From Martinezella calliandrae (GTDB lineage Bacteria; Pseudomonadota; Alphaproteobacteria; Rhizobiales; Rhizobiaceae), in NCBI RefSeq assembly GCF_030272695.1, contig NZ_JARFYN010000007.1, forward strand, positions 124,001 through 188,000: 64,000 nt of DNA. The letters are read 5' to 3'. This document shows, one piece after another, positions 1 to 11,836 of the stretch. A model generated the notes under the pieces. It ran no database searches and was not told the origin of the DNA. It saw nothing but the letters and a program-made list of their open reading frames with translations. The position numbers and the translations under genes were made by a program. Positions within the stretch are counted from its first letter, which is position 1; the number at the start of each line of letters is the position of its first letter.

Positions 1-846
1 GACGCTGACCCGGCCCTCAACGATGAAGAACATCTGGTCACCGGTCTCGCCTTTGCGGCAGATGATGCCGCCGGCCGGCACGACGCGGGACCTCAATGCC
101 CGCACGATCTCGATGAGGACCGCCGAACCAAGCTTCTGGAACAACGGCACCGCCGCGACCAGTTGCCAGTTGCGCACGAAGTCCTGGCGGCGAACTTCGT
201 CGTAGAAGCCGGTGGCGATAATGCCGGCCCAGAGTCCGAAAATGGCGATTCCGCTCATCATGACCAGCCCGGCAAGTATACGGCCGGCGAAACTTTGTGG
301 GATCTCGTCGCCATAGCCTGTGGTCGACAGCGTAACCACTGCCCACCACATCGCCAGGGGTATGCTGCCGAACTTGTCGGGTTGGACGTCGCGCTCGATG
401 ATATAGGCTATGAGAGCCGCGCCAAATAGAACGATGCCGAAGATCGAGGTGACGCCGATCAGGTTGCGAGCCTCCTTGGACAGGACCCTGCCCAGCAGGC
501 GGAAGAAGGTCGAACCGCGCAGCGGTTTCAGCAGCCAGACGGCACAATAGAGACTCTGATCGCGCCCGCCGACAAACAGGAACGCGGCCAATGGGACTAA
601 AACGGCAAGCACATCGATTGTTATTTCCGGCGCCCTGACGCCAATGTCTCTCGCGCGCTGCCCGATCAGCGTCTCGGTCAGTTGCAGAACATAGGCAGCC
701 CAGATGCCGATGAGCAGGAATTCCAGAATGAGCCTGGTCTGTCCGGTCATGTTCGGCGTCGTGAGCGCAGCCACGGTCAAGAGACCGATTATAGCGAGCA
801 GCGCGTTCAGCGGTGCGGAAATCTTCGAGAACGGGAGCGCCGACAT
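1..846 (-). CDS. Cyclic-nucleotide-gated K+ channel (MlotiK1-like), 3' end outside window
   Basis: This is an inner-membrane potassium channel of the bacterial CNG family typified by MlotiK1. Reading from the ATG at 846 gives 282 codons with no stop before the window edge. Several hydrophobic helices precede a pore helix and the selectivity filter TTGYGD at residues 175-180, followed by an inner helix. A cyclic-nucleotide-binding domain then begins; its segment GGIICRKGETGDQMFFIVEG (259-278) is typical of the cNMP-binding fold. Family members are about 350 residues, so roughly 70 C-terminal residues lie outside the window. The first transmembrane segments look short for a voltage-sensor-type S1-S4 domain, but MlotiK1 itself is not strongly voltage gated. 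The next gene (Lrp type) is on the same strand, 128 bases upstream. Confidence 0.9.
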   Translation of the reverse strand, partial: MSALPFSKISAPLNALLAIIGLLTVAALTTPNMTGQTRLILEFLLIGIWAAYVLQLTETLIGQRARDIGVRAPEITIDVLAVLVPLAAFLFVGGRDQSLYCAVWLLKPLRGSTFFRLLGRVLSKEARNLIGVTSIFGIVLFGAALIAYIIERDVQPDKFGSIPLAMWWAVVTLSTTGYGDEIPQSFAGRILAGLVMMSGIAIFGLWAGIIATGFYDEVRRQDFVRNWQLVAAVPLFQKLGSAVLIEIVRALRSRVVPAGGIICRKGETGDQMFFIVEGRVSV

Positions 847-974
847 TCAATACCCCCCGACCGACCTGCCACTCATCCAGAATAGAATGCCTTCGGTCCA
901 AACGTAAAGGGCTGGCGAAACATGCGCGGCAGCCAAGTGTCGACCATTGAATGAGCAATTTCGCCTTGGGGCCG

Positions 975-1454
975 TCATCGCTTCCCGACATCAAGCGGAA
1001 AACCCTTGAAAGGCTTGATTTCCTTGAGCACGAACGTCGTCTGCATCTCCTTGATGCGCGGCAATCGGCGAACGACCGCCATGGCGAAATCAGCATAGCT
1101 GTCGAGGTCTGCGGCAACGACCTGCAGTAGGAAGTCCGCGTCTCCGGCGATGCTGTAGCACGCCACGACTTCGCTCAACTTGAGGACGTCGTGCGAGAAT
1201 TCTTCAGCTTCCGCCTCGCTGTGGCTGTCGATCTTCACTCTGATGAACGCCAGGACGCCGAGGCCGACCTGGCGTCTGTCGAGGGTTGCCATATAGCTTT
1301 GGATGACTCCGGTCTCTTCCAATTGGCGCACACGCCGCCAGCATGGGGAGGTGGAGAGTCCGACTTCGGACGAAAGCGCCTGATTTGTCAGGCGTCCGTC
1401 TTTCTGGAGTGCTGCGAGGATTCTCAGGTCGATCGGTTCAAGTGCGGCGGGCAT
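975..1454 (-). CDS. Lrp/AsnC-family transcriptional regulator
   Basis: This 159-residue protein is a DNA-binding regulator of amino-acid-related genes, of the usual family length. The N-terminal winged helix-turn-helix (residues about 5-60) contains the typical LRILAALQKDGRLTNQALS opening and SPCWRRVRQLEE recognition helix. The C-terminal RAM/AsnC ligand-binding domain follows, with the conserved stretch GDADFLLQVVAADLDSYADF. It is transcribed divergently from the DUF2000 gene at 1588, and the shared 133-base spacer carries a 15-base palindrome, so DUF2000 is its likeliest target in addition to autoregulation. The effector amino acid cannot be told from the sequence. Confidence 0.93.
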   Translation of the reverse strand: MPAALEPIDLRILAALQKDGRLTNQALSSEVGLSTSPCWRRVRQLEETGVIQSYMATLDRRQVGLGVLAFIRVKIDSHSEAEAEEFSHDVLKLSEVVACYSIAGDADFLLQVVAADLDSYADFAMAVVRRLPRIKEMQTTFVLKEIKPFKGFPLDVGKR

Positions 1455-1479
1455 ATGTCACCTTGTTATGGATCGATAT

Positions 1480-1494
1480 TGGTAGGGTCTACCA
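1480..1494. promoter_or_regulatory. Candidate Lrp operator, 15-bp palindrome
   Basis: The sequence TGGTAG-GGT-CTACCA is a perfect 6-bp dyad around a 3-base centre, flanked by ATAT on both sides. It lies 26 bases upstream of the Lrp-type ATG and about 94 bases upstream of the DUF2000 ATG. Lrp proteins commonly bind 15-bp dyads; assigning this one to the neighbouring regulator is inference. Confidence 0.45.
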
Positions 1495-1587
1495 CATATA
1501 ACCAACCATCAGCAATAAAAGGTATGTTTCTCCGCGGCGCCGAAGATATTATTTTTGGGAACACCGACACCAAGCCACAGGCTTCCC

Positions 1588-2004
1588 ATGCTTCCCGATA
1601 TCCGCCTCGCCATCGTCATCAATCCGGATTTGCCGCTCGGGCTGATCGCCAATACCGCCAGCGCTATCGCGATTGGGCTGGGGGCGCGATTTCCCGCGCT
1701 TGCCGCGCGGCAACTGATCGATTGCGAAGGGCGGGCCATCGACATCAGTTCGAACATGCCGGTTCCGATGCTGCAGGCGGACGCCGGCACCATCCGATCG
1801 CTGCTTTTGAAGGCATTGCCACCGCAGGGTGAGCGGGCGGTCGTCGCCTTCCCAGCCTTTGCGCGCTCACTGCACGACTACACCCAGTACGAGGCAACTT
1901 TCCCCGACCGTGACCTCAAAATGGAAGTGATTGACGGTCTCGGAATAGCGGGTCCATCGAAATGGGTGAAGTCGCTGACAGGCTCGCTGAAGCTGTTGCG
2001 CTGA
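1588..2004 (+). CDS. DUF2000 family protein
   Basis: This is a 138-residue protein of the DUF2000 family, whose fold resembles peptidyl-tRNA hydrolase 2; no reaction is established. It opens with MLPDIRLAIVINPDLPLGL and continues with the family-like stretch NTASAIAIGLGARFPALAA. A longer in-frame start at 1555 exists, but the ATG at 1588 coincides with where family homology begins. No membrane segment or signal peptide is visible. It is divergent from the Lrp-type regulator, a pairing that suggests a role in amino-acid or translation-linked physiology; that role is inferred from position only. Confidence 0.85.
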   Translation: MLPDIRLAIVINPDLPLGLIANTASAIAIGLGARFPALAARQLIDCEGRAIDISSNMPVPMLQADAGTIRSLLLKALPPQGERAVVAFPAFARSLHDYTQYEATFPDRDLKMEVIDGLGIAGPSKWVKSLTGSLKLLR

Positions 2005-2019
2005 CGCGGGAAGAAAAAA

Positions 2020-2120
2020 GGCCGGCTTGCGGAGATAGAGAGTTCCGCGTCGCCGGCCGAGCAAGGACTGAAGAAGAAGGGACGATACACTTCAGTCATC
2101 GGACAATCATGCATCCGATG
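2020..2120. other. Two stem-loops downstream of DUF2000 gene
   Basis: The first stem-loop (2020-2058) pairs GGCCGGC with GCCGGCC and adds an inner GCGGA/TTCCGC pairing. A run of A residues lies on its left side, so on the minus strand it would look like a hairpin followed by a T-run. The second (2097-2120) pairs CATCGGA with TCCGATG around a 10-base loop. They may end DUF2000 transcription; neither has a plus-strand T-run. Confidence 0.35.
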
Positions 2121-2221
2121 GCTCTATTGGTAGTCCGGCCAGCCTGAACGGACCCCGAACCGAGCGTTCATCTGCGGTTCACGCGGTTTTCTGTGTGAAT
2201 TTCGTTACAAACCAATGGGGT

Positions 2222-2250
2222 CTTGAACTCCCGAAAGGGGATCCCCATCT
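2222..2250 (+). promoter_or_regulatory. Sigma-32 (RpoH) heat-shock promoter of the Hsp20 gene
   Basis: CTTGAA at 2222-2227 is followed after 15 bases by CCCCATCT at 2243-2250. This closely matches the classical heat-shock consensus CTTGAA-N13-15-CCCCATNT. Transcription starting a few bases downstream would give a 5' leader of about 95-100 bases, the usual size for ROSE-controlled genes. Confidence 0.8.
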
Positions 2251-2256
2251 CCGTTC

Positions 2257-2355
2257 TGCGGGTGCCAAACGGGCTCGCGTAACTGCCCTAAGGCCGCCCA
2301 GAGCGGGGTCGTGGGATAAAAACTGAATTGCAATCGTCGCTCACAGGAGGACATT
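2257..2355 (+). promoter_or_regulatory. ROSE-type RNA thermometer in the Hsp20 5' leader
   Basis: The leader ends with the ROSE core. The pentamer TCGCT at 2337-2341 can pair with the AGGA of the Shine-Dalgarno sequence (2345-2351, AGGAGGA) with the middle G bulged, which is the hallmark UYGCU/AGGA heat-labile hairpin. Further GC-rich self-complementary blocks (for example GGGC/GCCC around 2270-2287) lie upstream, as in multi-hairpin ROSE elements. Established knowledge: ROSE elements repress translation of rhizobial small heat-shock genes at normal temperature and melt on heating. The exact 5' boundary is estimated. Confidence 0.75.
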
Positions 2356-2820
2356 ATGCGTCACGTAGACTTCTCTCCCCTTTACCGTTCCACCGTCGGT
2401 TTCGACCGTCTCTTCACCATGCTTGACAGCCTTGCGCAGCCGGACCAGGCTCAGACCTATCCGCCCTACAACATCGAGCGCACCGGTGAGAATACCTATC
2501 GCATCACTATGGCCGTTGCTGGTTTCGATGAAAAGGAACTGAGCATCGAGACCCATGCCCATGTTCTCCAGGTCAAGGGTGAAAAGAACGCCGAGCCGAC
2601 CGAGGCCAACGAATATCTCTATCGCGGTATCGCCAAGCGCGCTTTCGAGCGTCGTTTCCAGCTTGCCGATCATGTCGAGGTCCAGGCGGCTTCGTTGAAG
2701 AATGGTCTGCTGCACATTGATCTGTTGCGCAACATTCCGGAAGCCATGAAGCCCCGCCGTATCTCCATCGCCGCCGAGGCGGTCGATACCCCGAAGGCGA
2801 TCGAGGCTCACATCAACTAA
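2356..2820 (+). CDS. Hsp20/alpha-crystallin small heat-shock protein (IbpA-like, rhizobial class A)
   Basis: This 154-residue ATP-independent holdase chaperone binds unfolding proteins in the cytoplasm. The N-terminal motif DFSPLYRSTVGFDRLFTMLD is typical of IbpA-type proteins. The alpha-crystallin domain (about residues 38-130) includes YNIERTGENTYRITMAVAGF and the closing LKNGLLHIDL. The start is fixed by AGGAGGA five bases upstream of ATG. Control is doubly heat-dependent: a sigma-32 promoter at 2222-2250 and a ROSE thermometer in the leader. A hairpin terminator follows at 2873, so the gene is monocistronic. Confidence 0.96.
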   Translation: MRHVDFSPLYRSTVGFDRLFTMLDSLAQPDQAQTYPPYNIERTGENTYRITMAVAGFDEKELSIETHAHVLQVKGEKNAEPTEANEYLYRGIAKRAFERRFQLADHVEVQAASLKNGLLHIDLLRNIPEAMKPRRISIAAEAVDTPKAIEAHIN

Positions 2821-2872
2821 CGGCCTTCGACAGATAGCCCGAAGACCGATCCTCCCAAGGTCATAAAAACAA

Positions 2873-2905
2873 GGCGGCGCTCCGTTGGGCGCCGCCTCTT
2901 TATTT
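2873..2905 (+). terminator. Rho-independent terminator of the Hsp20 gene
   Basis: GGCGGCGC pairs with GCGCCGCC around a 7-8 base loop and is followed by TCTTTATTTT. It lies about 50 bases after the Hsp20 stop and can also serve the convergent transporter gene. Confidence 0.8.
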
Positions 2906-2926
2906 TGGTAGTGTCTGAAACGGTAG

Positions 2927-3943
2927 CTAAGCCGCGTTCGTGGCACCGTTCGCCTTGGCTTTGGCCTTTGCTGCTTCCCGGCTCTTGGCGGCATCGGCAT
3001 ATTTTTGAGCGATGACGGCACAGGCCATGAGCTGGATCTGGTGAAATAGCATCAGTGGCAGGACGATGGCGCCGATGCCCTGGCCGGCGAAAATGACGTT
3101 GGCCATTGGTACGCCGCTCGCCAGAGATTTCTTCGAGCCGCAGAAGGTGATGGTGATCTCATCGGCCTTGGAGAAGCCGAGTGCGCGGCTGCCGAACATG
3201 GTGATGCAGAGCACCAGCGCCAGAAGCACCATATTGGCGACGATGACCGTGATGATATCCACCAGCGAGAAGGTATGCCAGAGCCCCTCGGCGACGGCCT
3301 CGCTGAAGGCTGAATAAACGACCATCAGGATCGAGCCGCGGTCGACCGGCATCAGGATCTTCTTCTTCGAGCGTATCCAGTTGCCGATCCACGGCTGCAG
3401 GATCTGGCCGGCGATGAAGGGCGCCAGCAGCTGCAGCATGATCTGCTCCAGTACGTCCCAGGAGAATCCACCGCCATGGCCGCCGACCGAGAAGAGCACG
3501 CCGACGAGCAAGGGCGTCAGGAGCATGCCGAAGATGTTTGAGGCCGACGCGGCGCAGATTGCGGCCGGCACATTGCCGCCGGCAATCGAGGTGAAGGCGA
3601 TCGATGACTGCACTGTCGAGGGGAGTACGCTGAGGAACAGAATGCCGGTGTAAAGCGCTTGCGGCAGAATGGTCGGTACCAGCACGCCCATCGCGAGCGC
3701 AAGAAGCGGGAAAATGCCGAAAGTGGTCAAAAGGATGACCAGGTGCAGCCGCCAATGCAGCATGCCGGCGATAACGACATCACGCGACAGTCGCGCACCG
3801 TGTAGGAAGAACAGCAGGCCTATGGCAAAGTTGGTGGCGATGCTGAAATAGTGAGCGCTCGCCCCGTGCACGGGGAAGAAGGTTGCCGTGATCACGGTGA
3901 GCACAAGCAGCATCGTGAAGGTGTCTGGAAGAAAGCGGCGCAT
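2927..3943 (-). CDS. SBF-like (bile acid:sodium symporter family) transporter, YfeH type
   Basis: This 338-residue polytopic inner-membrane protein belongs to the SBF-like branch of the BASS superfamily. About ten hydrophobic segments are visible, starting with FTMLLVLTVITATFFPVHGA. The motifs HGARLSRDVVIAGMLHWRLH, FLSVLPSTVQSSIAFTSIAG and FCGSKKSLASGVPMANVIF match the unwound-helix substrate/sodium regions of this family. The C-terminus is short and Ala/Lys-rich. The substrate is unknown; YfeH-type proteins have been linked only loosely to organic anion transport. It is divergent from a LysR regulator at 4050, and a nested palindrome lies between them, so LysR-dependent control is likely. 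Confidence 0.9.
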   Translation of the reverse strand: MRRFLPDTFTMLLVLTVITATFFPVHGASAHYFSIATNFAIGLLFFLHGARLSRDVVIAGMLHWRLHLVILLTTFGIFPLLALAMGVLVPTILPQALYTGILFLSVLPSTVQSSIAFTSIAGGNVPAAICAASASNIFGMLLTPLLVGVLFSVGGHGGGFSWDVLEQIMLQLLAPFIAGQILQPWIGNWIRSKKKILMPVDRGSILMVVYSAFSEAVAEGLWHTFSLVDIITVIVANMVLLALVLCITMFGSRALGFSKADEITITFCGSKKSLASGVPMANVIFAGQGIGAIVLPLMLFHQIQLMACAVIAQKYADAAKSREAAKAKAKANGATNAA

Positions 3944-3982
3944 GTGCCAATCCCAATCGCAATTACAAGCCGTAAGATTAAT

Positions 3983-4019
3983 TCTTGCACATAGACCTAT
4001 CGTGATCCACGATGCAAGA
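3983..4019. promoter_or_regulatory. Nested palindromic operator between transporter and LysR genes
   Basis: An inner dyad ATCGTG-ATC-CACGAT (3999-4013) fits the LysR T-N11-A rule (T4000, A4012). TCTTGCA at 3983-3989 and TGCAAGA at 4013-4019 form an outer perfect 7-bp dyad overlapping it. This is the expected position for a LysR recognition and activation site controlling both divergent genes. Confidence 0.6.
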
Positions 4020-4049
4020 AATAACAGTTATCGTGAAATGGGATGACCG

Positions 4050-4907
4050 ATGCTTGATCTCATACAGCTACGCAGCTTCGTCGCCGTTGAGCAGATGGGG
4101 AGTTTCACGCTTGCTGCCGAGCGGCTCGGCCTTGGTCAATCCACGGTCAGCCAGCATATCCAGCGGTTGGAAACCACTCTCGGCCGCAAGCTCCTGGCGC
4201 GCGACACGCATCGGGTGGTGTTGACCGGCGATGGCGAGGCATTGCTCGGCCATGCCCGGCAGATGCTGTCGATCGAGGGCGAGGTCCAGCAGCTTTTCGC
4301 CGGCAACAGCCTGCGCGGCAATCTACGGCTCGGCGTCTCGGAGGACTTCGTAACCAGCCAGTTGCCGGATGTGCTCGAAGAGTTCGTCCGCTCGCACCCT
4401 TCCGTCGATCTCGAGTTGACGGTCGCCCTCAGTGGCACCCTTTATGAGATGCAGGACAATGGCGATCTCGACCTCGTACTTGCCAAGCGTCGTCTCGGGG
4501 ATATCCGGGGAAAACTGGTCTATCGCGAGCCACTGGTCTGGCTGGCGCGTGACCCGGAGCGCATTCGCACACTTGCGGCGCCCCTGCCGTTGATTGCTTT
4601 TCCTGCGCCGAGCGTTACCCGCGCCGTGGCCCTTGAAGCCCTGCGCCGACAGCAGGTGCCTTGGCGAATCGTCTGTACCTGCGGCAGCCTTAGCGGCCTG
4701 ACGGCCGCCGCCCGCGCCGGCATGGGTGTCCTTGTTCAACCCCGCAGCATGGCGCCCACAGGGCTGTCGGAAATCGCACCGGGATGGCTGCCGTCATTGG
4801 AGGACGTCGAATTCGTGCTAGTGCCGCGAAAAGGGGCGGACACGCTGCTGGTCAGTGCCTTGTCGGAGGATATTTTGGCGAAGGTGAGGGGGCTGACATC
4901 GACCTAA
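4050..4907 (+). CDS. LysR-family transcriptional regulator
   Basis: This 285-residue regulator has an N-terminal winged helix-turn-helix (residues about 3-62, with SFTLAAERLGLGQSTVSQHI) and a LysR substrate-binding domain from about residue 88, starting NLRLGVSEDF. The ATG at 4050 places MLDLIQLRSFVAVEQMGSF at the canonical family start. It is divergent from the SBF-like transporter and probably controls it through the palindrome at 3983-4019. The inducer is unknown. Confidence 0.93.
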   Translation: MLDLIQLRSFVAVEQMGSFTLAAERLGLGQSTVSQHIQRLETTLGRKLLARDTHRVVLTGDGEALLGHARQMLSIEGEVQQLFAGNSLRGNLRLGVSEDFVTSQLPDVLEEFVRSHPSVDLELTVALSGTLYEMQDNGDLDLVLAKRRLGDIRGKLVYREPLVWLARDPERIRTLAAPLPLIAFPAPSVTRAVALEALRRQQVPWRIVCTCGSLSGLTAAARAGMGVLVQPRSMAPTGLSEIAPGWLPSLEDVEFVLVPRKGADTLLVSALSEDILAKVRGLTST

Positions 4908-5110
4908 GGTAACTGATCGGGTAAATCCTGATCCAGAAATCCATTATAAATCATGGAGATAAGATTGAGTAGGCCATTGTAGTTCCTTTGCCGGCTTCTG
5001 TCTCTCTTTTGGCGTGTCCCGTCCTTTAAACTCGCCCCTTCAGGTCGGCGTCAGTTTCCGTTAGTATCATCGAAACAACTAAACGAGCTGAGTCGAGGAA
5101 AATCAGCCCG

Positions 5111-5248
5111 ATGAAATATGGTGCAATGTTTATTTGTGGCTTGATCGCCTGTGTGATGGCGATGACGGCCATAACCCGCCACATGCCAGGTCGGTCTGGT
5201 CAAGAGGTTTCACGTTCCGCCCTATTTATGCACCAAACGGAAAATTAG
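5111..5248 (+). CDS. Possible small membrane or secreted peptide, 45 aa
   Basis: An ATG at 5111 opens 45 codons. The N-terminus MKYGAMFICGLIACVMAMTA is a plausible signal or membrane helix, followed by a short polar tail. A GAGGA lies about 11 bases upstream and a hairpin terminator begins about 19 bases after the stop, which supports a transcribed unit. No family is recognised; a chance frame is quite possible. Confidence 0.3.
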   Translation: MKYGAMFICGLIACVMAMTAITRHMPGRSGQEVSRSALFMHQTEN

Positions 5249-5266
5249 CTCTCCAAATGAGGAGTT

Positions 5267-5310
5267 GAGCGCCGCGTATGTCCCAATGGGCCATTGCGGC
5301 GCTCCTTTTT
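5267..5310 (+). terminator. Rho-independent terminator
   Basis: GAGCGCCGC (5267-5275) pairs with GCGGCGCTC (5296-5304) across a 20-base loop and is followed by CTTTTT. It is placed between the plus-strand unit upstream and the end of the minus-strand aldolase gene. Confidence 0.75.
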
Positions 5311-5319
5311 ATCCGAAAA

Positions 5320-6366
5320 TCAGGTGAGGCAAGCCAGGAAGCCGGTGACATCGTCATCGGTGGTGGCAAAGCTGGTGACGAGGCGGATCAGGGTCTCGTG
5401 TTCGTTCACCAGTTCGGGCTCAGATTCTGGGATCGGCCATTCGTAGAACTTTGCACCCTTGTCCTCGGCAGTCTTGCTAGCCGATTTCGAAATGATCGCA
5501 AAGACCTCGTTTGATGCCGTCGGCCAGGCGAGGCGTGCGGTGGCGGCGTGCTCGATGCCGGCGCGCAGGCGATCGGCCATGCGGTTGGAATGGCGGGCAA
5601 GGTCGAGCCAGAGGCCACCGTCGAAATAGCCGTCGAACTGGGCGGCAATGAAGCGCGACTTGGAGAAAAGCTGGGCGGCGCGTTTGCGGATAAAATGCAT
5701 TTCCTTCGCCTGCTCCTTATCGAAGAAGACGATCGCCTCAGCGCACCAGCACCCGTTCTTGGTGCCGCCGAAGGAAAGAATGTCGACGCCGCGCTTCCAG
5801 GTCATTTCCGCCGGGCTGACGCCAAGCGCCACCAACGCATTGGCGAAGCGGGCGCCATCCATGTGCAACGGCAGGCCGTTCGCCTTGCTGATGGAGGCGA
5901 TTGCGTCTATTTCAGCGAGCGAATAGACCGTGCCGATTTCCGTCGCCTGGGTGATGGTCACTGCCGCGGCGCGGCCGTGATGCACGGCGTCCTGCGGGAA
6001 GCGGGCGACTTTGGTGGCAAGCGCCCTCGGGTCGATCTTGCCGGCGGCGCCATCGACGGTTGCCAGCCGCGCGCCGCTGAAGAAATCCGGCGCGCCGCAT
6101 TCGTCCTCGGCGACATGCGCTTCCGTGTGGCAGAAGCTGATGCCGCCGGGCTTCTGGACACTCGCGAGCGACAGCGAGTTGGCGGCCGTGCCGGTCGCGA
6201 CGAAAAAGACGGCGACCTCACGCTCGAAGATTTCGCTGAACTTGGCTTCGACCTTCCGGTCGAGATCGCTGGTGCCGTAGGCTGCGGCGAAACCGCTGGA
6301 TTCGGTGAGCAGACGTTCGGCGATCTTGGAATGGGCGCCGGCCCAATTATCGGAAGCAAAGAACAT
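5320..6366 (-). CDS. ltaE: Low-specificity L-threonine aldolase
   Basis: This 348-residue PLP enzyme cleaves L-threonine or allo-threonine to glycine and acetaldehyde. Fold-type I features are in order. FVATGTAANSLSL (about 55-67) binds the cofactor phosphate. HTEAHVAEDECGA (80-92) carries the ring-stacking histidine. MDGARFANA (169-177) has the cofactor aspartate, and SFGGTKNG (198-205) has the Schiff-base lysine K203. Length is normal for the family. It stands alone, convergent with the upstream plus-strand unit, with gltB transcribed divergently 569 bases away. Stereospecificity cannot be read from sequence. Confidence 0.93.
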   Translation of the reverse strand: MFFASDNWAGAHSKIAERLLTESSGFAAAYGTSDLDRKVEAKFSEIFEREVAVFFVATGTAANSLSLASVQKPGGISFCHTEAHVAEDECGAPDFFSGARLATVDGAAGKIDPRALATKVARFPQDAVHHGRAAAVTITQATEIGTVYSLAEIDAIASISKANGLPLHMDGARFANALVALGVSPAEMTWKRGVDILSFGGTKNGCWCAEAIVFFDKEQAKEMHFIRKRAAQLFSKSRFIAAQFDGYFDGGLWLDLARHSNRMADRLRAGIEHAATARLAWPTASNEVFAIISKSASKTAEDKGAKFYEWPIPESEPELVNEHETLIRLVTSFATTDDDVTGFLACLT

Positions 6367-6935
6367 GGGTATGTACCAACTGAAACTACGGGATTTGCGG
6401 GAGGGCTAACTGAGGTCCGCCGGACATTAATCCAATGCCGTAGCGGATCAAGAGTGCTGCGCTGAAGGACTCATCACAGAAATTGATCTACGCAATCAAC
6501 AAACAAAATGATGCAGCGCGGCGAAACTTTCTTGCTCGAATTTCGAAGCATTGGCAATCTTCCGTCGTCCGTTGACGATATTTTGCCGTTTTGCTCTTGC
6601 GAAACCCGTCGCTTTCTGGCATAGAGCTGATGAATTAGGACAGTGTTGCTGTCCTATTTTGGCCGCCAAGGCCGAAGATGCGCTAGAGGGTCCTGACGAT
6701 ATCGGGATTTCGGGCTATAGTTATCGCGAGCACGCCCTAAGGGAGCCGTTGGGCGACCAGGCGGGGCGGCGGTGGAATAAGCAGGGCGCGGAACGCTGAC
6801 GACGGGCTCCACCGAAGGGGCATGGTCTGTGGCCGATCTTCACAATGCAACAGCGCTGTCGCGCGTCGGACCCGATAATGGGACGGCGCGGGACGAAGGA
6901 TCGCCCGCGAAGCGGGCCTTACCGGAGGGAAGACG
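6367..6935 (+). promoter_or_regulatory. Long gltB leader/promoter region
   Basis: 569 bases separate the divergent ltaE and gltB starts. The near-palindrome TGCTCGAATTTCGAAGCA lies around 6534-6551. An attenuator-like hairpin, AGGACAG (6637-6643) paired with CTGTCCT (6649-6655), is followed by ATTTT. The perfect stem GCCCGC-GAA-GCGGGC (6903-6917) sits just before the gltB ribosome site. No protein-coding frame here looks convincing. This architecture suggests regulation after initiation, which is inference. Confidence 0.5.
6637..6660 (+). terminator. Attenuator-like hairpin in the gltB leader
   Basis: A perfect 7-bp stem AGGACAG/CTGTCCT with loop TGTTG is followed by ATTTT. It lies about 280 bases before the gltB ATG on the coding strand, with no gene upstream on that strand that would need a terminator. 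Confidence 0.45.
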
Positions 6936-11660
<4,725 letters not shown>

Positions 11661-11701
11661 TCCGCGGCGGCTTGTCTCCCAATCGAGGGTTTCGTGTCCG
11701 A

Positions 11702-11728
11702 TTGCGATCGCCGGGGAGGCGATCGCAA
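11702..11728 (+). other. Intercistronic hairpin between gltB and gltD
   Basis: TTGCGATCGCC (11702-11712) and GGCGATCGCAA (11718-11728) form a perfect 11-bp stem with loop GGGGA. No T-run follows. In a 176-base gap inside an operon this is more likely an mRNA processing or stability element, or partial attenuator, than a full terminator. Confidence 0.6.
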
Positions 11729-11836
11729 CTGTCGAATAGCGGAATCGAATTTGAATTACAGTGCCGGACAGGGCAGCGGATTTGCCTGCAGGCACAGGAG
11801 CCATCGGCTCCCCTACTAGAGTGAGGAAACGAAAGC

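Larger units (their letters stand above)
4908..5319. other. 412-base intergenic region
   Basis: It separates the LysR gene from the convergent aldolase gene. The first 190 bases are AT-richer than their surroundings and hold no recognised feature. A 45-codon open frame and a strong hairpin terminator occupy the second half and are listed separately. Confidence 0.5.

Noticed and set aside
38..1117. 359-codon minus-strand frame across the K+ channel gene
   Set aside because: The K+ channel frame, which has no stop before the window edge, carries the TTGYGD filter and cNMP domain; the longer frame is arginine-rich and also runs into the Lrp gene.
2160..2220. tRNA-like sequence before the Hsp20 promoter
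   Set aside because: No acceptor/T-arm pairing or GTTCGANTC element; no tRNA gene was found anywhere in the window.
6780..6900. Possible known riboswitch or SRP-like RNA in the gltB leader
   Set aside because: Short complementary stretches exist, but no conserved core of any RNA family I know was found.
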